Assembly: GCA_944391335.1 (NCBI GenBank)
Contig: CALXTF010000007.1
Coordinates: forward strand, 1-52,405
Reading direction: 5' to 3'
Origin: an uncultured Alphaproteobacteria bacterium
GTDB lineage: Bacteria > Pseudomonadota > Alphaproteobacteria > RF32 > CAG-239
DNA: 52,405 nt
Made by a program: the position numbers and the translations under genes. Under the pieces are notes generated by a model that was given only the letters and a program-made list of their open reading frames with translations, searched no databases and was not told the origin of the DNA. Below are positions 45,432 to 52,405 of the stretch, piece after piece. Every line of letters starts with the position of its first letter. Position 1 is the first letter of the stretch.

Positions 45432-46403
45432 ATGAAAGATATTTCTGTAATTGGCTGCGGTCGTTGGGGAACTTTTTTAGCTTGGTACACCGCCAACAAA
45501 TGCAAAGAAAAAATTCAAAATGTTTTAATGTATGATCTTAAAACATCTCCCAATTTTATTGAATTGCAAAATACGCGCAAAAATGAATATTTAAGCCTTT
45601 CAGATAATATGTATTTATATGACACTCTAGATAAAATACTCATCAACGATACGGTTATCATTTCCATAGGATGTCAACACTTACGTTCACTTGCTCAAGA
45701 ATTAAATAACTATAATTTAAAAAACAAAACATTTCTTTTAGCAATGAAAGGTCTGGAAGAACCATCGGCAAAAATTATGCATGATGTTTTTAAAGAAGAA
45801 ATTACACAAGCTATCCACATTGCCACCTTATCTGGTCCGGGGCATGTGCAGGACTATATGAAAAATGTTCCTTCTGCTGCTGTTATTGATAGTAAAGAAG
45901 AAGAAACAAAAGATTACTTAATAAAGCTCTTACAAAGTGATTTAATCCGATTCTATTACGGTTCAGATCTTATCGGCAACCAAATCGGCGCAGCCTTAAA
46001 AAATGTTATTGGCTTGGCTGCGGGAATTTTAGATGGTTTAAATTGGCATGGTTTAAAAGGAGCATTAATGGCTCGCGCGCCAATAGAAGTTGGTCGATTT
46101 ATTAAACATTTCGGTGGGAATCCCATGTCTGCTTATGGTTTAGCTCATCTAGGCGACTATGAAGCAACATTATTTTCAAAATACAGTCACAATCGTTCTT
46201 ATGGCGAGGCATTTGCAAAAGGTGAACGCTTTGCTAAACTTGCTGAAGGTGTTCCAACACTAAAAGCCGTTAAACTAATAGCGGATAAAGAAAAAATAGA
46301 TATGCCTATTTGTCAAGCTCTTTATAAAGCAATTTATGAAAATGCCGATATAAAAGAAACGATTCGTTATATGTTTGAAAGAAATTTAAAACGAGAATTT
46401 TAA
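45432..46403 (+). CDS. gpsA: NAD(P)-dependent glycerol-3-phosphate dehydrogenase, divergent
   Basis: 323 residues from ATG at 45432 (GGATG 11 bases upstream); ATG at 45423 and 45405 are alternatives. It reduces dihydroxyacetone phosphate to glycerol 3-phosphate for phospholipid synthesis. Rossmann motif 'VIGCGRWGTFLAWY', 'LLAMKGLEEPSAKIMHDVF', 'IATLSGPGHVQDYMKNVPSA' and the catalytic Lys in 'AALKNVIGLAAGILDGL' support it. It differs from typical GpsA in the C-terminal 'HLGDYEATLFSKYSHNRSYG' (usually GxGDLxxTCxSxxSRNxxxG), so substrate preference might vary. Confidence 0.82.
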   Translation: MKDISVIGCGRWGTFLAWYTANKCKEKIQNVLMYDLKTSPNFIELQNTRKNEYLSLSDNMYLYDTLDKILINDTVIISIGCQHLRSLAQELNNYNLKNKTFLLAMKGLEEPSAKIMHDVFKEEITQAIHIATLSGPGHVQDYMKNVPSAAVIDSKEEETKDYLIKLLQSDLIRFYYGSDLIGNQIGAALKNVIGLAAGILDGLNWHGLKGALMARAPIEVGRFIKHFGGNPMSAYGLAHLGDYEATLFSKYSHNRSYGEAFAKGERFAKLAEGVPTLKAVKLIADKEKIDMPICQALYKAIYENADIKETIRYMFERNLKREF

Positions 46404-46423
46404 ATAATCTTTATAAAAAAATA

Positions 46424-46452
46424 TTGACAAAAACATTTTGTTGGTTTATATA
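46424..46452 (+). promoter_or_regulatory. Candidate promoter for the gene at 46501
   Basis: Perfect TTGACA (46424-46429), 17-bp spacer, TATATA (46447-46452), about 50 bp before ATG. Confidence 0.5.
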
Positions 46453-46500
46453 TAAAATATTCTAAAAAATTATATTGTACATTATTTAAATTAAATCATT

Positions 46501-46743
46501 ATGGAAAACGAAATTAAATTTCAAAGTGCTGTAAATACAAGTAAAAATGCCGGTCAAGAAGGTGCCGAGGTTTTGAAAGACTTCATGTCAGGAAAAAGCG
46601 AACGGAAACCGGAAGAAATGAGTAGAAACGAAAAAAGAGGCATCCGCAAAATGGCAAAAATGTTACTTAAAAGCGGTGCCATTTCTCTCGAAAAGTATAA
46701 ACAAATCATTGAAGCTTTGAACGGAGGAAATAAAAGTAAATAA
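46501..46743 (+). CDS. Unknown 80-residue basic protein
   Basis: Not recognised. Polar, basic, predicted helical. The second half ('RNEKRGIRKMAKMLLKSGAI' followed by 'SLEKYKQIIEALNGG') looks like a small helical nucleic-acid-binding or adaptor domain, but no known fold can be assigned. No Shine-Dalgarno is visible before the ATG. It has its own TTGACA promoter, and a long structured 3' region with a terminator ends 182 bp further on. Confidence 0.5.
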   Translation: MENEIKFQSAVNTSKNAGQEGAEVLKDFMSGKSERKPEEMSRNEKRGIRKMAKMLLKSGAISLEKYKQIIEALNGGNKSK

Positions 46744-46760
46744 AACAAAGTTTCCGGAAA

Positions 46761-46789
46761 GTGACAAAACGTTTTTAATAAGCTAGCAT
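46761..46789 (+). promoter_or_regulatory. Candidate promoter of the small RNA
   Basis: GTGACA (46761-46766), 17-bp spacer, TAGCAT (46784-46789). The start would be at about 46796 in GGAGG. Confidence 0.4.
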
Positions 46790-46795
46790 TTTTTT

Positions 46796-46925
46796 GGAGG
46801 ACATGCAAATTACTAACGCTTTAAAAGGTTAAAAGCTAAGCACTTTAATAGTTACTAAATCGTTCTTGAGGCATTAAGCCTCCTTTTCAAAAAGACATCA
46901 ACCGCTAAAAGGTGATGTCTTTTTT
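46796..46925 (+). ncRNA. Candidate ~130-nt small RNA
   Basis: The predicted start GGAGG (46796-46800) can pair with CCTCC at 46878-46882, which alternatively belongs to a GAGGC/GCCTC hairpin around ATTAA. A GCTTT/AAAGC hairpin lies at 46818-46837. The heptamer TTACTAA occurs twice, at 46810 and 46852. The 3' end is a canonical terminator hairpin (AAAGACATCA at 46891-46900 with TGATGTCTTT, then T7). It could instead be the structured 3' UTR of the 80-residue gene. Confidence 0.4.
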
Positions 46926-46926
46926 T
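46888..46926 (+). terminator. Intrinsic terminator after the 46501 unit/small RNA
   Basis: AAAGACATCA (46891-46900) plus CC, with a bulged A, pairs with GGTGATGTCTTT (46911-46922), followed by T to 46926. Confidence 0.8.
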
Positions 46927-47059
46927 CATGGTTTAAACACAGTACGGATATAGATATGGCTGTGGCAGCCTCATATCATAAGACTGACAAACCTCTAAAT
47001 TGAACAAACGACAAATAAGCTGATAGAAATTTATAAATTATTATAATGATTCGTATAAA

Positions 47060-47911
47060 TTAGTAATTATTCATTATTTTTTTCTCTAAAAAAAACTGTA
47101 TTTTTTGAGCAATCTGTTGTTGTATTTCAATATTATAATTATATTCAGCCAAAAGAGATAACAGCATATCAAAATAACCTTGTTCCGCACAAATTTGGTA
47201 TGAAGCCAGATAGTTCAAATCATAAATCCATGACAAACAACATAAAATCCGATCACAATATGATGTTATTGTTGAAGTAAGAACGACTTGATAATTATTA
47301 AATTGTTCCAGAGCTTTCTCTGATAAAGGAGCATTTTTAAGCTCATCATCCATAGTTAAGAAGAAAGGATCTTTTTTTAAATTATTTTCATTTTTCTGAA
47401 TATAAAAATTAGCCAATTTATCGGCATCGCGAACCCATTTAAGGATAGCAGACATTTGTCTTTTAATTTCTATATTTTCAACTGATGCGAATTCCTCATC
47501 TTCATAAAATTTTTCCATCATATGTCCATGATGTTTTAATGCGGCTAGAATTCTAACATCCTCAAATCCTTTTTCATTCTTCATCATTTCATAACTTAAC
47601 AGGCCATGATCATATTTTTTAGAATACCAAGAAGCATGATGATTATAAAGATTATCTTGATATATTTTAGCAATTTCGCTAAAACGACCGACATCATGGA
47701 AAAGCAGGGCTTTTTCTCCTAATTCAAAGAATTTTTTATTTTCTTTCTGCAATTTCACATCGCGATCAGCTATTTCTCGACCAATATTCAAGACCTGAAT
47801 TGAGTGACGATATTTTTTTTCTATAAAATCACGACAAAATTTGTTTTGTTTTACTTTTTGATAAAAGGGAAGAAATTTTTGTTTAAACAAAAGGAAATTT
47901 TTATGTGACAT
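47060..47911 (-). CDS. HD-domain metal-dependent phosphohydrolase
   Basis: 283 residues. HD metal ligands are visible: H36 (KKYRHSIQV), H72-D73 (LLFHDVGRF) and a later Asp in 'WVRDADKL'; H102 (DHGLL) and H127/H128 (LKHHGH) are extra ligands, giving the fuller binuclear set of some HD hydrolases. The superfamily cleaves phosphomonoesters or nucleotide phosphates; the substrate cannot be named. No signal sequence, so cytoplasmic. It stands after the FHA gene on the same strand. Confidence 0.85.
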   Translation of the reverse strand: MSHKNFLLFKQKFLPFYQKVKQNKFCRDFIEKKYRHSIQVLNIGREIADRDVKLQKENKKFFELGEKALLFHDVGRFSEIAKIYQDNLYNHHASWYSKKYDHGLLSYEMMKNEKGFEDVRILAALKHHGHMMEKFYEDEEFASVENIEIKRQMSAILKWVRDADKLANFYIQKNENNLKKDPFFLTMDDELKNAPLSEKALEQFNNYQVVLTSTITSYCDRILCCLSWIYDLNYLASYQICAEQGYFDMLLSLLAEYNYNIEIQQQIAQKIQFFLEKKIMNNY

Positions 47912-47979
47912 AGTTTTTCTATCCTTACCCTATTTTCTCAATATAAAATATATATAAATATTCATTGATAAAAAACAAG

Positions 47980-48004
47980 AAAAAAAGCCGCGGAAACCGC
48001 GGCT
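47980..48004 (-). terminator. Terminator after the FHA gene
   Basis: AGCCGCGG (47986-47993) pairs with CCGCGGCT (47997-48004), loop AAA, with seven T on the minus strand. G+C-rich and strong. Confidence 0.9.
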
Positions 48005-48008
48005 CAAC

Positions 48009-48551
48009 TTAACAATTTTCGATTACTGATCCATTCCGAGACACGTCGTAAATAAGGAAATCATCACCTTTTTTGACAATATATGCATGGACGCGAGAAA
48101 TAACATTACAATGAGACACATGCAAGTCAGGATTGAGATAATCATTTGTTCTTCTTCCAATAATAAAAGCATCATTTGCAACCACTTTTTCTATATCAGC
48201 TTTATATCTTGCAAGAATAACCGAAAAAAGAGAACACCGAATATTAGGGAGTTCTTTTCCTTTGTAAAGAAGCTTTTTTTGACGTTTCATTGTTCTTACA
48301 TAATCATCAACATATTCCTTTTGAGATCGATGATATGTCGGAACTTCTTCAAATTGAGAGCCATCGAAGGGAATTTTTGGAAATTCTTTGAGTTCGATGA
48401 GAGTAAGATAAGGTTTCATCTCAATAACCTTATTAAAATGATAAACCTTATTTTTCAGCAATTTATCCGCATTAAAAGGATAAATACCTTCTCCTGGTCT
48501 GCAACAGAGAATTTTTCTTTTTCTGTTGTCAAAAATGTTTAATTTTTTCAT
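48009..48551 (-). CDS. Small FHA-domain protein
   Basis: 180 residues. The C-terminal 60 residues carry the forkhead-associated core, which binds phosphothreonine peptides: 'AFIIGRRTNDYLN' (GR), 'NVISRVHAYIVKKG' (SRxHA) and 'LIYDVSRNGSVIENC' (D.S.NG). The protein stops right after the NGSV motif, so the last FHA strands are missing or very short. The first 120 residues are unrecognised and Lys/Tyr-rich, with no signal peptide. No Ser/Thr kinase is adjacent. Promoter and Shine-Dalgarno are weak; the terminator is strong. Confidence 0.75.
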   Translation of the reverse strand: MKKLNIFDNRKRKILCCRPGEGIYPFNADKLLKNKVYHFNKVIEMKPYLTLIELKEFPKIPFDGSQFEEVPTYHRSQKEYVDDYVRTMKRQKKLLYKGKELPNIRCSLFSVILARYKADIEKVVANDAFIIGRRTNDYLNPDLHVSHCNVISRVHAYIVKKGDDFLIYDVSRNGSVIENC

Positions 48552-48714
48552 TTTTCATTATTTTAGGTTAATATTTAATATAAGCATAAGTGACATCAGA
48601 AGAAGCAATTTATAAAAGCTTTTTCTAGTTTTAATGATCTTCCAATAATAAACATAATACTTATACCATAAGGTATATTTATACACTATTTTTATATTAT
48701 TGCAAGCATAATTC

Positions 48715-49569
48715 TTACCATCTTAATTGAGAAATAACATAATCCGGATATACATTTATCATATTACCCAATTCCCGAGTTTTGGTTACATCTGGGATAT
48801 AGCCCTCACCTAAGGAATTTACATGAATTCCTTTACTAATCAAACAGCTGGAAAGATTTGCAACCGTTGCGGCTTTAATATCGACCGACATACTGTCTCC
48901 AATGATTAAGATTCTTTTAGAATCCTTTATATTCAAGGCCTCACAAACATAATTAATCACTTTATAATCAGGTTTACCGATTGTTATAATATTTCCTCCC
49001 AAAGCAGCATATTGTTCAGCCACTACCCCTGAGGCAATATAAACGTCATTATCGAATAAAATTGACGTATCATTACCACTACATACGAGAGGCAACCCAA
49101 GACTTACTGCTTGATTTAAATCTTCAAGATAAGATTCAATATTCTGTTTTATTGGTAATTTTCCAACATATAAGAAATCCGCTTGCGCCAAATCAGAAAC
49201 TTCAACATATTGTGTCTCGGCAAAGGCGGATACATCATTTTTTTCACCGAGATTATAATAATTATGTCCTAAAGAAGATGATGATTTTATTAAGTAATAA
49301 TGAAGTAATTCCCCTGCGGTTACGACTGTCGTAAATAAAAGGGGAGAAACTCCGGCGTGATGAAGTTTTCTAACTAAATCCTCTACACGACATGACATAT
49401 TGCTTAAAAGAGCGATTTTTTTACCACTTTGGTAAAGTTTAACCAAAACCTCTACTGCCTCTGGAAAAAAAATACGTCCATTATGGATAACACCATTAAA
49501 ACCACAAATAACAGCATCATAAGCATCAATGATTTTTGCAATATTAACAATAGGTTTAATCATTTTCAT
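48715..49569 (-). CDS. HAD class IIA family protein lacking the nucleophilic Asp
   Basis: 284 residues from ATG at 49569. It aligns to the alphaproteobacterial NagD/PGP-like HAD class IIA family: 'YDAVICGFNGVIHNG' at 17-31 stands where the family has 'YDAFLLDVWGVLHDG', 'ALLSNMSCRVEDL' is motif II, 'TIGKPDYKVINYV' motif III and 'ILIIGDSMSVDIKAA' motif IV. The motif I Asp is G23 (codon 49501-49503) and the +2 residue is N25. Phosphatase activity by the usual aspartyl-phosphate route is therefore unlikely; binding or another role is inferred. Confidence 0.85.
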   Translation of the reverse strand: MKMIKPIVNIAKIIDAYDAVICGFNGVIHNGRIFFPEAVEVLVKLYQSGKKIALLSNMSCRVEDLVRKLHHAGVSPLLFTTVVTAGELLHYYLIKSSSSLGHNYYNLGEKNDVSAFAETQYVEVSDLAQADFLYVGKLPIKQNIESYLEDLNQAVSLGLPLVCSGNDTSILFDNDVYIASGVVAEQYAALGGNIITIGKPDYKVINYVCEALNIKDSKRILIIGDSMSVDIKAATVANLSSCLISKGIHVNSLGEGYIPDVTKTRELGNMINVYPDYVISQLRW

Positions 49570-49663
49570 TATCAAACATACCTACATCTTGATTTTTATT
49601 AATATAAAATAAAAATGCCTTATTAAAATTAAAAAAGCCTTTAATTTTTCAAAAAATTTATAT

Positions 49664-50407
49664 TTATTTATAGCCGGAGAGACGAAGAATAACTTCATTT
49701 GCGATTGTTAAACCAAAAATAGCTGTAACAGTCGGCAATGATCCCATTGTATGTCTGCTACGTCCCCTTGAAGAATTATTGTTTTCAATAAACAGAGCAT
49801 TTTCAGAGACATGAACGATCTCATCGGAAGAGACGCAAATAATTTCTTTTAAATCACATCCCCGTCGTTTCAATCTTTTACGCACGAAACGAGCTAAAGG
49901 ACAATTTTGTGTTTTATCAAGAGGTTGAAGTTTTATTTTAGAGGGATCTGTTTTTAATGCGGCTCCCATTGATGAAATAAATGGAATTCTTTTTCTATAA
50001 AGAGTTTCAATTAACAAACATTTAGGATTAAGAGAATCAATTGCATCAACAACGAAATCTGTTTTTTCTATTGGCAATTGAGACAATGTATCCGCATTTA
50101 CAAAAAGATCAAAAATTTCAACATGACAATCCGGATTAATTTCTTGCACACGCTGAGCAGCTAATACAGATTTTTTATTTCCGATAGTAGAATCAAGGGC
50201 TAAAATCTGTCGATTAATATTACTTATTTCGACACAATCAAAATCGACCAGTATTAAATGATTTATACCGGCGCGGGCTAGGGCTTCTAATACATATCCC
50301 CCCACGGCCCCCAACCCTATAATCATAACCGTTGACATACGCAGACGGGAAAAATTTTCCTGTCCAAGCAACGATTCTGTGCGACTAAATCTATTATTAT
50401 TTTCCAT
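49664..50407 (-). CDS. tcdA: tRNA threonylcarbamoyladenosine dehydratase TcdA (ThiF/MoeB family)
   Basis: 247 residues from ATG at 50407; the frame runs further upstream inside tatD. E1-like adenylating fold: 'IGLGAVGGYVLEALARAGI' for ATP, 'DCVEISNINRQILA', and the conserved 'DAIDSLNPKCLLIETLY'. Family members activate t6A37 in tRNA to the cyclic ct6A form. No C-terminal rhodanese or CxxC zinc pair is evident, which matches TcdA rather than MoeB. It overlaps tatD by 11 bp, so the two are cotranslated. Confidence 0.87.
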   Translation of the reverse strand: MENNNRFSRTESLLGQENFSRLRMSTVMIIGLGAVGGYVLEALARAGINHLILVDFDCVEISNINRQILALDSTIGNKKSVLAAQRVQEINPDCHVEIFDLFVNADTLSQLPIEKTDFVVDAIDSLNPKCLLIETLYRKRIPFISSMGAALKTDPSKIKLQPLDKTQNCPLARFVRKRLKRRGCDLKEIICVSSDEIVHVSENALFIENNNSSRGRSRHTMGSLPTVTAIFGLTIANEVILRLSGYK

Positions 50408-51140
50408 TAATAAGGCACTCCGAATTAGCAAAAATTTGCGCTGACAATGACACAGGATTTTGATTTCGCCAAACAGCGATTTTTTCAAGCAGTATTGGCA
50501 AAAATTTGGGTTTTTGTTCTTCACCTTTAGAGATGCTTTGATATGGTCCATCTGTTTCAATCAACAAGCGATTTTCAGGTATAAAATTTACAATTTCTTT
50601 TGCTTGCGGATTCCTTAAAATTGAAGCGGAAAAAGAAACATATCCGCCTGCTTTCAGAATAGGAGGTAAATGTTGTATTTTTCCATTAAATGAATGAATA
50701 ATAAATTGCTTAGGCATAAACGGTAAAAATTCTTGCAACAAAGAAACAGCTTTAACCGCATGAACGATTACAGGTCTTGATATTTCTTTAGCCAAAGCTA
50801 TTTGAGAAGCAAAGACTTCTTTTTGTTGCGGCATATTTTCTTTCAAACCATCTAAACCACATTCCCCAACAAGAGCTTGCGGCCATTTCATAAAACATTG
50901 CCGCAATCTTTTTTGCCAACCTAAAGTTATTTTATCTACATACCACGGATGAATCCCGAAAGCCGGCACCACTATTTGAGGATATTGCTCGGCTATATAT
51001 TCCACTTGTTTCCAATCTTCTTCAACACTACAAACACAAAACATACGTTTTACAGAAATTTTAGCCGCCTCATTGACAATATCTTGCACAAGGTTTAATT
51101 TATAATCTTGTAAGTGAATATGTGTATCAACATAATCCAT
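50397..51140 (-). CDS. tatD: TatD-family metal-dependent DNase/hydrolase
   Basis: 247 residues, amidohydrolase-like barrel. Metal ligands: H7 and H9 in 'YVDTHIHLQ', E in 'VGECGLDG', H in 'IVHAVKA', H in 'FIIHSFNG' and D in 'RLLIETDGPY'. TatD proteins are 3'-5' exonucleases or D-aminoacyl-tRNA-like deacylases. Divergent from alr by a 50-bp gap; forms a two-gene unit with tcdA. Confidence 0.9.
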   Translation of the reverse strand: MDYVDTHIHLQDYKLNLVQDIVNEAAKISVKRMFCVCSVEEDWKQVEYIAEQYPQIVVPAFGIHPWYVDKITLGWQKRLRQCFMKWPQALVGECGLDGLKENMPQQKEVFASQIALAKEISRPVIVHAVKAVSLLQEFLPFMPKQFIIHSFNGKIQHLPPILKAGGYVSFSASILRNPQAKEIVNFIPENRLLIETDGPYQSISKGEEQKPKFLPILLEKIAVWRNQNPVSLSAQIFANSECLINGK

Positions 51141-51190
51141 ATATTAAATAACTTTCAAAAACATTTACGATATAAGGATAATACGCATCC

Positions 51191-52279
51191 ATGAGTATTT
51201 TGACAAGACCGATTTTAGAAATCAATTTAAACAATTTGGAACACAATTATCTTGATTTGAAAAAGTTAGCCTCCGGAGCAGAAGCAGCTGCGGTTATAAA
51301 AGATGACGCTTATGGATTAGGCGCGGAAATTATTGCTAAAAGACTTTATAAACAGGCCGGATGTCGAATCTTTTTTGTTGCTCATGGTATTGAAGGAGAA
51401 AGAATCAGACCTCATGTTCCTAATGCTAAAATCTATGTTCTACAAGGAATTGGCGAAGACAGCCTTTCTTCTTTTCAAAAAGCAGAATTAATTCCGGTTA
51501 TTGCCTCAAAAGAACAACTTTCTTTTTGGAAAGAACATAAAATTAACGGGATTAAACCTGCCATACAAATAGAAACAGGTCTCAATCGTTTAGGGTTTCG
51601 TGAACAAGATTTACAAGAAATGGCCATAGAAGATTATCAATTATTTTCATTAGTTTTATCTCATTTGGCCTGTGCTGATGAAAAAGACCACTTTATGAAT
51701 GAATATCAACTAAAAAATTTCATTCGCTTGCGAACAAGATTTTTTCCCAAATTACCGGCGTCGCTTTCGGCCTCTGATGGAACATTTCTTGGTTCAGAAT
51801 ATCACTTTGATATTATCCGTCTTGGGGCTGCAATATATGGTATCAACACTGCTCCTTACCGAGAAAATCAAATGCTTCCTGTTGTTCGCGTTTTTGCACC
51901 TATATTACAAATAGCAGAGCTTAACCGAGGCGATTTTGTTGGTTATTCGGCCACATACCGCGCGGCGGAACAGCGTAAAATTGCAATCATTTCCATTGGC
52001 TACGGCGATGGAATTCCACGTTCTTTATCCAACACCGGTAAAGTCTTTTTTTATAACGGAAGTAAGATTTCAGAAGCGCGAATCATTGGCAGAATTTCAA
52101 TGGATAATATCATTTGTGATATTACCGAAGTTGAAAATCCACATGTTGGTGATATGGGATTTATCATTAATGAGTTTTATACTTTAGATGACATTGGGCG
52201 TGACGCCGGAACAATTGGTTATGAAATACTCTCCAGAATTGGAAAAAATTCTCGTTTTATACGCAATTACACAGAATAA
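51191..52279 (+). CDS. alr: Alanine racemase
   Basis: 362 residues. PLP enzyme that makes D-Ala for peptidoglycan. PLP Lys is K37 in 'AAVIKDDAYGLGAE' (usual VKADAYGHG); the second base Tyr is in 'SIGYGDGIPRS' near residue 271. 'GLNRLGFR' and 'GRISMDNIICDITE' are also diagnostic. Full length. The palindromic repeat begins at its stop codon, 52277-52279, so the element abuts or overlaps the gene's end. Confidence 0.95.
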   Translation: MSILTRPILEINLNNLEHNYLDLKKLASGAEAAAVIKDDAYGLGAEIIAKRLYKQAGCRIFFVAHGIEGERIRPHVPNAKIYVLQGIGEDSLSSFQKAELIPVIASKEQLSFWKEHKINGIKPAIQIETGLNRLGFREQDLQEMAIEDYQLFSLVLSHLACADEKDHFMNEYQLKNFIRLRTRFFPKLPASLSASDGTFLGSEYHFDIIRLGAAIYGINTAPYRENQMLPVVRVFAPILQIAELNRGDFVGYSATYRAAEQRKIAIISIGYGDGIPRSLSNTGKVFFYNGSKISEARIIGRISMDNIICDITEVENPHVGDMGFIINEFYTLDDIGRDAGTIGYEILSRIGKNSRFIRNYTE

Positions 52280-52405
52280 ACTTCCACTAGCTAACGCAAG
52301 TGGTATTACCTGTTTTGAACTACGTTTTCCCTGCCCAAAGGCTTCGCAAGCCTAACGGCTGGGCAGGTATGTCTACATCTACCTTTTTTCGCAGGTAGTG
52401 TTACG
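52276..52405. repeat. Dispersed 130-bp palindromic repeat, copy 2 (cut by window edge)
   Basis: Same length and orientation as copy 1 at 28087-28216, with about 9 differences and no indel. All differences change at most two adjacent bases: TTCCGAAC to TTTTGAAC, GTTCGCCC to GTTTTCCC, CCATACGG to CCTAACGG, and CTGCTTACG to CTTTTTTCG. Several of the changes replace C or G with T and weaken hairpins intact in copy 1, while the outer CTGCCCA/TGGGCAG stem is kept. It directly follows alr. Confidence 0.85.

Larger units (their letters stand above)
46744..47059. other. 316-bp intergenic region holding a candidate small RNA
   Basis: No protein gene is convincing. The left part (46761-46925) has a promoter, internal hairpins and a terminator, described as a candidate small RNA. 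The right part (46926-47059) is AT-rich, with no feature I can support. Confidence 0.5.

Noticed and set aside
46803-46832. Nine-codon open frame (MQITNALKG) after GGAGG, as a leader peptide
   Set aside because: Only two bases separate GGAGG and ATG, too close for normal initiation; the GGAGG fits better as the 5' end of the candidate RNA.
1-52405. CRISPR arrays, tRNA or rRNA genes, insertion sequences, prophage
   Set aside because: I saw no regular spaced repeats, no cloverleaf, no rRNA signature and no transposase or phage structural gene; xerD is the housekeeping recombinase.

Overview
The window is a compact, visibly AT-rich stretch of a Gram-negative chromosome. The gene set points to an alphaproteobacterium: the rimP-nusA-ylxR-infB-rbfA-truB-rpsO-pnp block, rsmA-surA-lptD-lptF, nlpD-yajC-secD-secF, a stand-alone acpP and fabF, a YlxR/L7Ae fusion, and a class IIA HAD protein of the alphaproteobacterial type. 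An autotransporter-like barrel end, L-lactate dehydrogenase, a membrane pyrophosphatase, a 'PKTIDND' phosphofructokinase and small secreted Cys-containing proteins suggest a fermenting, possibly host-associated lineage with a trimmed genome. Several expected operon partners are missing nearby: aroB beside aroK, lptG beside lptF, pdxA beside rsmA, and pal beside tolB. The lineage is an inference; no rRNA or tRNA gene was recognised in the window.

Layout. 1-168: end of an outer-membrane barrel gene. 276-2840 (-): tsf, rpsB, aroK. 2925-3986 (+): a 47-residue membrane peptide and xerD. 3983-9212 (-): rsmA, surA, lptD, lptF for outer-membrane assembly. 9304-11730 (-): hppA. 11929-12240 (+): small membrane-anchored protein. 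12296-21329 (-): the translation/transcription block pnp back to rimP. 21559-23079 (+): metG. 23148-25720 (-): mltG, fabF, acpP. 26074-27018 (+): ldh. 27074-28786: small accessory genes, rpsU and a copy of a 130-bp palindromic repeat. 28898-32616: pfkA, ettA, a secreted protein, rpmJ. 32717-34564: tolB and ruvX. 34592-40878 (-): an extended suf operon, sufB, MazG-like, sufC, sufD, alpha/beta hydrolase, sufS, sufT. 41034-44855 (+): nlpD, yajC, secD, secF. 44969-49569: accessory segment with gpsA, small orphans, a candidate small RNA, an HD phosphohydrolase, an FHA protein and a HAD pseudo-phosphatase. 49664-51140 (-): tcdA, tatD. 51191-52279 (+): alr, followed by a second copy of the repeat cut by the window end.

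Most genes are conserved housekeeping. The most unusual observations are: SufD carrying a 31-residue insert with 8 Cys and 7 His; the suf operon carrying a MazG-like protein and an alpha/beta hydrolase; the dispersed 130-bp repeat; a candidate ~130-nt small RNA at 46796-46925 with its own promoter and terminator; a HAD protein that has lost its nucleophilic Asp; a terminator-shaped element in the rimP-nusA leader; and three orphan small genes that share TTGACA promoters and lack a Shine-Dalgarno sequence.
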